Both the position numbers and the translations under genes were made by a program. Source: Alphaproteobacteria bacterium (GTDB lineage: Bacteria > Pseudomonadota > Alphaproteobacteria > UBA6615). Taken from it: a stretch of DNA of 46,747 nt. Shown piece by piece: positions 42,901-46,747 of the stretch. Location of the stretch: NCBI GenBank assembly GCA_028279245.1, contig JANQOE010000054.1, forward strand, positions 1-46,747, in the 5' to 3' direction. Below the pieces are notes generated by a model. It was not told the DNA's origin, did not search any database, and worked only from the letters and a program-made list of their open reading frames with translations. Numbering within the stretch: the first letter of the stretch is position 1; each line of letters begins with the position of its first letter.

Positions 42901-43717
42901 GCCAGTTCTCTCCGCGCGGCAAGTCCATGTGCGTTTCGACACGCCAGTGGGTCGGGTGCATGCCGTGCGCGGCGTCGATCTTGATATCCATCCCGGCGAG
43001 ACGGTGGCGCTGGTCGGCGAAAGCGGGTCCGGCAAGTCGGCCTTTGCCAAGTCCATCCTGCGCCTACACCAGCCACCCTTCACCCGGCCTCGTACGACGA
43101 TCGAGGGCCGCATCGATTTGGCTTGTCCCGACAGCACGGTGGATCTCGTCGAGGCTTCGGCCCGCGTCATGCGCACGGTCCGCGCCACCCGTGTCGGCAT
43201 GGTTTTCCAGGACGCCTTGTCGGCACTGAATCCCGTCGTCAGGGTCGGCCGCCAGATTGCCGAGGCTTTACGCGCGGCGCGGCCGGAACTTGACAGGGAT
43301 CAGACCCGAACCGCCGCTGTCGCCATCCTCGAGCAGGTCGGCATGCCGGACCCCGAGCGCCGCGCCCGCGTCTACCCCCACCAGCTCTCCGGCGGCCAAC
43401 GGCAGCGGGTGATGATCGCCATCGCGGCTATTCGCAGTCCCAGCCTGCTTATCGCCGACGAGCCGACCACGGCGCTCGACGTCACAGTGCAGGCACGCTT
43501 ACTGCGCCTGTTCAAGCGGCTGCAGGAGGAGACCGGGATGGCCATACTGTTTATCACCCACGACCTCGGCGTTGTGGCGCAGATCGCAGACCGAGTTGCG
43601 GTTATGCAAGCCGGTGAAATCGTCGAGCTAGCGGATGCCACCGCCCTGTTCGTCGCGCCACGTCATCCCTACACGGCGGCATTGTTAGCCAGCATGCCGG
43701 GCCGGCGCGGCGCGTGA
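42893..43717 (+). CDS. Peptide ABC transporter ATP-binding protein, DppD-like
   Basis: 274 residues. Walker A is [10 protein letters not shown]; the Q-loop is [13 protein letters not shown]; the signature is LSGGQRQR; Walker B is [12 protein letters not shown]; the switch His is in [10 protein letters not shown]. An insert ([22 protein letters not shown]) is somewhat longer than usual. The four-Cys iron-sulfur motif seen in many DppD tails is absent: the protein ends right after the Q/H-loop domain ([12 protein letters not shown]). The start overlaps the DppC stop, and the stop overlaps the next ATPase by 4 bases. Confidence 0.9.
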   Translation: MAEPVLSARQVHVRFDTPVGRVHAVRGVDLDIHPGETVALVGESGSGKSAFAKSILRLHQPPFTRPRTTIEGRIDLACPDSTVDLVEASARVMRTVRATRVGMVFQDALSALNPVVRVGRQIAEALRAARPELDRDQTRTAAVAILEQVGMPDPERRARVYPHQLSGGQRQRVMIAIAAIRSPSLLIADEPTTALDVTVQARLLRLFKRLQEETGMAILFITHDLGVVAQIADRVAVMQAGEIVELADATALFVAPRHPYTAALLASMPGRRGA

Positions 43718-44529
43718 ACGCCCTCGTCGAACTGCGGAACGTCTCCGTGACGTTCCGGTCGCCCTGGTTTGCACCGGCCCCGGAGGTGCACGCGGTCAAC
43801 GACGTCACTCTGACTCTGCGTCGCGGTGAGCGGCTTGGCTTGGTCGGTGAGTCCGGCTCGGGCAAGTCGACCCTCGGCCGCACGCTGTTGCGGCTCATCC
43901 AGCCCACCACCGGCAGAGTGCGGGTGGGTGGCCAGGACCCGTTTCAGCTTCGCGGCGCTGACCTGCTCGCCTTCCGCCGCCGGGTGCAGGTGGTGTTTCA
44001 GGACAATGCCGCGTCCCTCGACCCGCGCATGACAGTTGGCGAAGCGATCCGCGAAGGTCTGGATATCCATCGCATCGGCACGCCAGCCCAGCGCCGCGCC
44101 CGCGTCGAAGAGATGCTCGACCGTGTCGGGCTCGACCCTGCCTATGCGCAGCGCTATCCGCACACCCTGTCCGGCGGCCAGCGACAGCGGGTCAACATCG
44201 CCCGCGCCCTGGCGCTCGATCCACAGATCCTGGTGGCAGACGAGCCGGTCTCGGCACTCGACGTGTCGATCCAAGCGCAAATCCTTGAACTGCTGGACCG
44301 GCTGCACGCCGACCTGCATCTGACCTTGCTGTTTATCTCCCACGACCTCGCCGTGATCCGCGAACTGTGCGATCGCGTCGCCGTCATGTACCAGGGCCGC
44401 GTCGTCGAGACCGGACCGACCGAGCAGGTGTTTGCCGCGCCGACCGACGACTACACCCAACTGCTGCTGGCCAGCGTGCCGGAACCCGCGCCGTTGGCCG
44501 CTCCGCTCGTCCGCGCCGCGACGGCATGA
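43714..44529 (+). CDS. Peptide ABC transporter ATP-binding protein, DppF-like
   Basis: 271 residues from GTG 43714. Walker A is [17 protein letters not shown]; the Q-loop is VVFQDNAASLDPRMTV; the signature is [15 protein letters not shown]; Walker B is ILVADEPVSALD; the switch His is in FISHDLAVI. This is the DppF/OppF partner of the preceding ATPase. Overlap GTGA couples translation of both. Together they would power a di/oligopeptide importer whose permease pair is damaged here. Confidence 0.9.
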   Translation: MNALVELRNVSVTFRSPWFAPAPEVHAVNDVTLTLRRGERLGLVGESGSGKSTLGRTLLRLIQPTTGRVRVGGQDPFQLRGADLLAFRRRVQVVFQDNAASLDPRMTVGEAIREGLDIHRIGTPAQRRARVEEMLDRVGLDPAYAQRYPHTLSGGQRQRVNIARALALDPQILVADEPVSALDVSIQAQILELLDRLHADLHLTLLFISHDLAVIRELCDRVAVMYQGRVVETGPTEQVFAAPTDDYTQLLLASVPEPAPLAAPLVRAATA

Positions 44530-44572
44530 CCCAACCAACCCAGACAACCGCAACCGCGAAGGAGCCTGCCCG

Positions 44573-46117
44573 ATGCCCGTTGAAGACCTGTCCGGCATAG
44601 AAAACGTCCTGCTGATCGTCGTCGATCAGTGGCGCGGCGATCACTTGAAGGCGACCGGCCACCCGGAGTTGGAGCTGCCGCATCTGGAAAGCCTCGCGGA
44701 GGAGGGGGTGACCTTCTCCCGGCATTATTGCCAGGGCGCCCCGTGCGCCCCGGCCCGCACCGGACTGCTCACCGGTCTCTACACCATGACCCACCGTGTG
44801 GTCCGCAACTCGACTCCGTTGAATCAGGACTTCACCAACATCGCGCTGGAGATGCGCAAGGCGCGCTATGACCCGGCGCTGGTGGGCTACACCACCACCA
44901 CGCCCGACCCGCGGCGGGTCCACAACAACGACCCGCGCTTCTTCGCGCTTGGCGACGTCATGGAAGGCTGGCGCGAAGTGACCAGTTTCGCACCCGACAA
45001 GGAACCGTTCCGCGGCAACCTGCGCCGCCACGACATCGAGGCACCGGATGACCGGGCCACCTACTGGGAGCCGAAGGAGGGCCCCCTCGGCCCGTCGGCG
45101 GCGCCGTCAAAAGTGCCAGCGGAACTGTCCGACACCCGGTGGGTCACCGAATGCGGTCTGAACTACCTGCACAGCAAACAGGGGCGCGACTGGTTCTTGC
45201 ATCTCGGCTTCTACCGGCCGCACCCGCCCTTCATCGCGCCGGACCCATATAACGCCGCCTTCGACCCGGCGAAGCTGCCAACACCGGTGCGCGCGCCGTC
45301 GAAGGAGGCCGAGGCCGAACAGCACCCGCTGCTGAACTACTACATCAGCACCCTGAGCAACGAGAAGTTCTTCACCGGCGCTGACGGCTATGCGGCCGAC
45401 CTCACCGAGTCACAGGTGCAACTGGCCCGCGCCTCCTATTGTGGCATGATCAAGGAGATCGACGACCAGCTCGGCCGTGTCTTCGCTTACCTGAAGGACA
45501 GCGGGCAGTGGGACAAGACGCTGATTGTCTTCACCTGCGACCACGGCGAGCAGCTAGGCGACCACTACCTGTTCGGCAAGCTCGGCTATTTCGACCAGTC
45601 CTTCCACATTCCGTTGATCATTCGCGATCCGCGTCCGGAGGCGAATGCCGGCCGGGGCAGGGTGGTGTCGAAGTTCACCGAACATGTCGACGTCATGCCG
45701 ACGATCTTGGAGTGGGTCGGCCATAAGGTACCGCGCCAATGCGACGGCCGCTCCCTGCTGCCGTTCTGCTTCGGCGAGACACCGTCGGACTGGCGCCGCC
45801 ATGTGCACTACGAATACGACTTTCGCGACTGCCTGACCGAAGAACCGCAACAGGCCCTCGGCCTCCATATGGACGACTGCAGCCTCACCGTGCTGCAGGA
45901 TGAGCAATTCAAATACGTGCACTTCGCCGCCCTGCCGCCGCTGTTCTTCGATCTGGAAAAAGACCCGGACCAGTTCAACAACGTCGCCAACGACCCCGAG
46001 TATCGGGAGAAGGTGCTGGAGTATGCCCAGACAATGCTGTCATGGCGCATGCGCCACGCCGACCGTCGTCTCACCGGCTACAGCGCCAGCCGCCACGGCC
46101 TGGTCGAGCGGGAGTAG
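44573..46117 (+). CDS. Phosphonate monoester hydrolase-like sulfatase-fold enzyme
   Basis: 514 residues of the alkaline phosphatase superfamily. Metal ligand Asp18 sits in VVDQWRGDHL. CAPAR at 58-62 fits the CxPxR formylglycine motif, so Cys58 should be the residue oxidised to formylglycine. TCDHGEQLGDH (Asp323, His324) supplies more metal ligands. YTTTTPDPRRVHNNDPRFF and THRVVRNSTPLNQDFTNIALEMRKARYDPALVGY resemble phosphonate monoester hydrolases more than aryl sulfatases. The adjacent PhnE-type gene supports this. AAGGAG upstream of ATG 44573; the longer frame to 44432 is rejected. Confidence 0.82.
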   Translation: MPVEDLSGIENVLLIVVDQWRGDHLKATGHPELELPHLESLAEEGVTFSRHYCQGAPCAPARTGLLTGLYTMTHRVVRNSTPLNQDFTNIALEMRKARYDPALVGYTTTTPDPRRVHNNDPRFFALGDVMEGWREVTSFAPDKEPFRGNLRRHDIEAPDDRATYWEPKEGPLGPSAAPSKVPAELSDTRWVTECGLNYLHSKQGRDWFLHLGFYRPHPPFIAPDPYNAAFDPAKLPTPVRAPSKEAEAEQHPLLNYYISTLSNEKFFTGADGYAADLTESQVQLARASYCGMIKEIDDQLGRVFAYLKDSGQWDKTLIVFTCDHGEQLGDHYLFGKLGYFDQSFHIPLIIRDPRPEANAGRGRVVSKFTEHVDVMPTILEWVGHKVPRQCDGRSLLPFCFGETPSDWRRHVHYEYDFRDCLTEEPQQALGLHMDDCSLTVLQDEQFKYVHFAALPPLFFDLEKDPDQFNNVANDPEYREKVLEYAQTMLSWRMRHADRRLTGYSASRHGLVERE

Positions 46118-46124
46118 TGACTAA

Positions 46125-46160
46125 GAGTGGCTTGGCGGGCATCACGCCCGCCAGCCACTC
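46125..46160. terminator. Hairpin terminator between convergent genes
   Basis: Arms GAGTGGCTTGGCGGGC (46125-46140) and GCCCGCCAGCCACTC (46146-46160) pair over 15 bp with one bulged base and a 5-base loop. No T tract follows on either strand. It ends both the PMH-like gene and the permease gene. Confidence 0.65.
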
Positions 46161-46167
46161 GCGCTAC

Positions 46168-46747
46168 CTAGAGCAGGTGGAACAGCGGCGCCACGTCGAT
46201 CAGGTTGGACAGCACCAGTTCCATCAGCAGCACCAGCAGGAACAGGAACACGAAGAACCCGACCAGCCGGCCATGCTCCTCACCGTCGATCACCACTTTG
46301 CGCAGAAGCTGGGACATCATGTCGAACAGCGACACGATAACGATGATGATCAGCAGAATCGCTGAGGCGCCGGCGAAGTTGAAGGATCGCATCGTATCGA
46401 ACAGCGCGATACCGATGCCGCCGGCGCCAACGAAGCCGAGCACCGTGGCGCTCCTGACGTTCGCCTCGAACCGGTAGAGCGAGAAGGAGATCCACAGGGG
46501 CAGCACCTGCGGCAGCACGCCGAAGGTGATCTCCTGGATATGCGAGGCCCCGGTCGCGCGAATGCCTTCGACCGGGCGCGGGTCGATCGCCTCGACCGCT
46601 TCGGAAAACAGCTTGGCCAAAGTACCGACGGTGTGCACGACGATCGCCAACACACCGGCCAGCGGCCCCAAGCCAACGGCGGCCACGAAGATCAGCGCGA
46701 ACACCAACTCGTTGATGGCGCGGAACGCGTCCATCAGCCGCCGCACC
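46168..46747 (-). CDS. phnE: Phosphonate ABC transporter permease PhnE-like, 5' partial
   Basis: The N-terminus is cut by the right window edge; about 193 residues are visible. [34 protein letters not shown] and the EAA-like loop [35 protein letters not shown] are typical of Phn[22 protein letters not shown] follows. After the usual last helix there is an extra tail with a further hydrophobic segment ([20 protein letters not shown]). PhnE forms the pore of the phosphonate importer with PhnC and PhnD, which would lie beyond the window. Confidence 0.88.
   Translation of the reverse strand, partial: VRRLMDAFRAINELVFALIFVAAVGLGPLAGVLAIVVHTVGTLAKLFSEAVEAIDPRPVEGIRATGASHIQEITFGVLPQVLPLWISFSLYRFEANVRSATVLGFVGAGGIGIALFDTMRSFNFAGASAILLIIIVIVSLFDMMSQLLRKVVIDGEEHGRLVGFFVFLFLLVLLMELVLSNLIDVAPLFHLL

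Noticed and set aside
1..46747. CRISPR array, insertion sequence, prophage or integron
   Set aside because: No regularly spaced direct repeats, transposase, integrase or phage structural genes were seen.

Overview
The window is GC-rich, protein-dense DNA from an alphaproteobacterium, most likely Rhodospirillales-like. The evidence is a chromosomal block typical of that class (SPOR protein, nagZ, scpA, scpB, tatABC, serS, surE, pcm, LysM/M23 lipoprotein, DUF815 ATPase, yajC, secD, secF, Mth938-like, squalene/phytoene synthase-like) together with trmFO, a 3-hydroxybutyrate dehydrogenase and a PuuD-like membrane protein. No rRNA, tRNA, CRISPR array, insertion sequence or prophage was recognised.

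Layout. 1-19148 is the conserved core: cell-wall recycling (nagZ), chromosome condensation (scpAB), twin-arginine export (tatABC), serine-tRNA charging, SurE/Pcm stress and repair functions, a division-type LytM protein and the Sec accessory complex (yajC-secDF). Less usual genes sit between these blocks: an M50 protease, an orphan ABC ATPase, and a YtoQ/PPOX/bdhA/Pmp3/DUF6460 group. 19176-25875 holds housekeeping and metabolic genes (SLC13 transporter, VOC protein, a second-type Map, GNAT, trmFO, a frameshifted PRPP synthetase, a histidine phosphatase) and an AT-rich intergenic island. 26045-36651 is accessory: a GMC oxidoreductase, PPK2, a MarR regulator divergent from a secreted DOMON protein, class I fumarase, a hemerythrin, a putative glycosyltransferase, a pentapeptide-repeat protein, a NagB-like isomerase and an OsmC protein. 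36685-40726 carries an FMO-like enzyme convergent with a three-gene unit (alternative oxidase, NAD(P)-binding protein, EamA exporter) that is divergent from its own MarR gene. 40910-46747 is a Dpp-type peptide ABC locus with a large internal deletion, then a phosphonate-monoester-hydrolase-like enzyme and a PhnE-type permease cut by the window edge.

Most notable points. (1) Two MarR genes each lie beside a pair of perfect palindromes: GTCAAG-N3-CTTGAC twice at 29203-29253, and TATCTTGA/TCAAGATA-type sites at 40178-40220. The second pair probably controls an alternative oxidase operon. (2) The peptide transporter runs directly from a substrate-binding protein lacking its C-terminus into a permease lacking its N-terminus, with the other permease missing. 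(3) prs has a one-base frameshift. (4) The LysM/M23 protein and the squalene-synthase-like protein lack residues needed for their ancestral catalysis. (5) Several candidate small membrane proteins (30, 38 and 40 residues) lie outside the larger genes. Many genes start with TTG or GTG.
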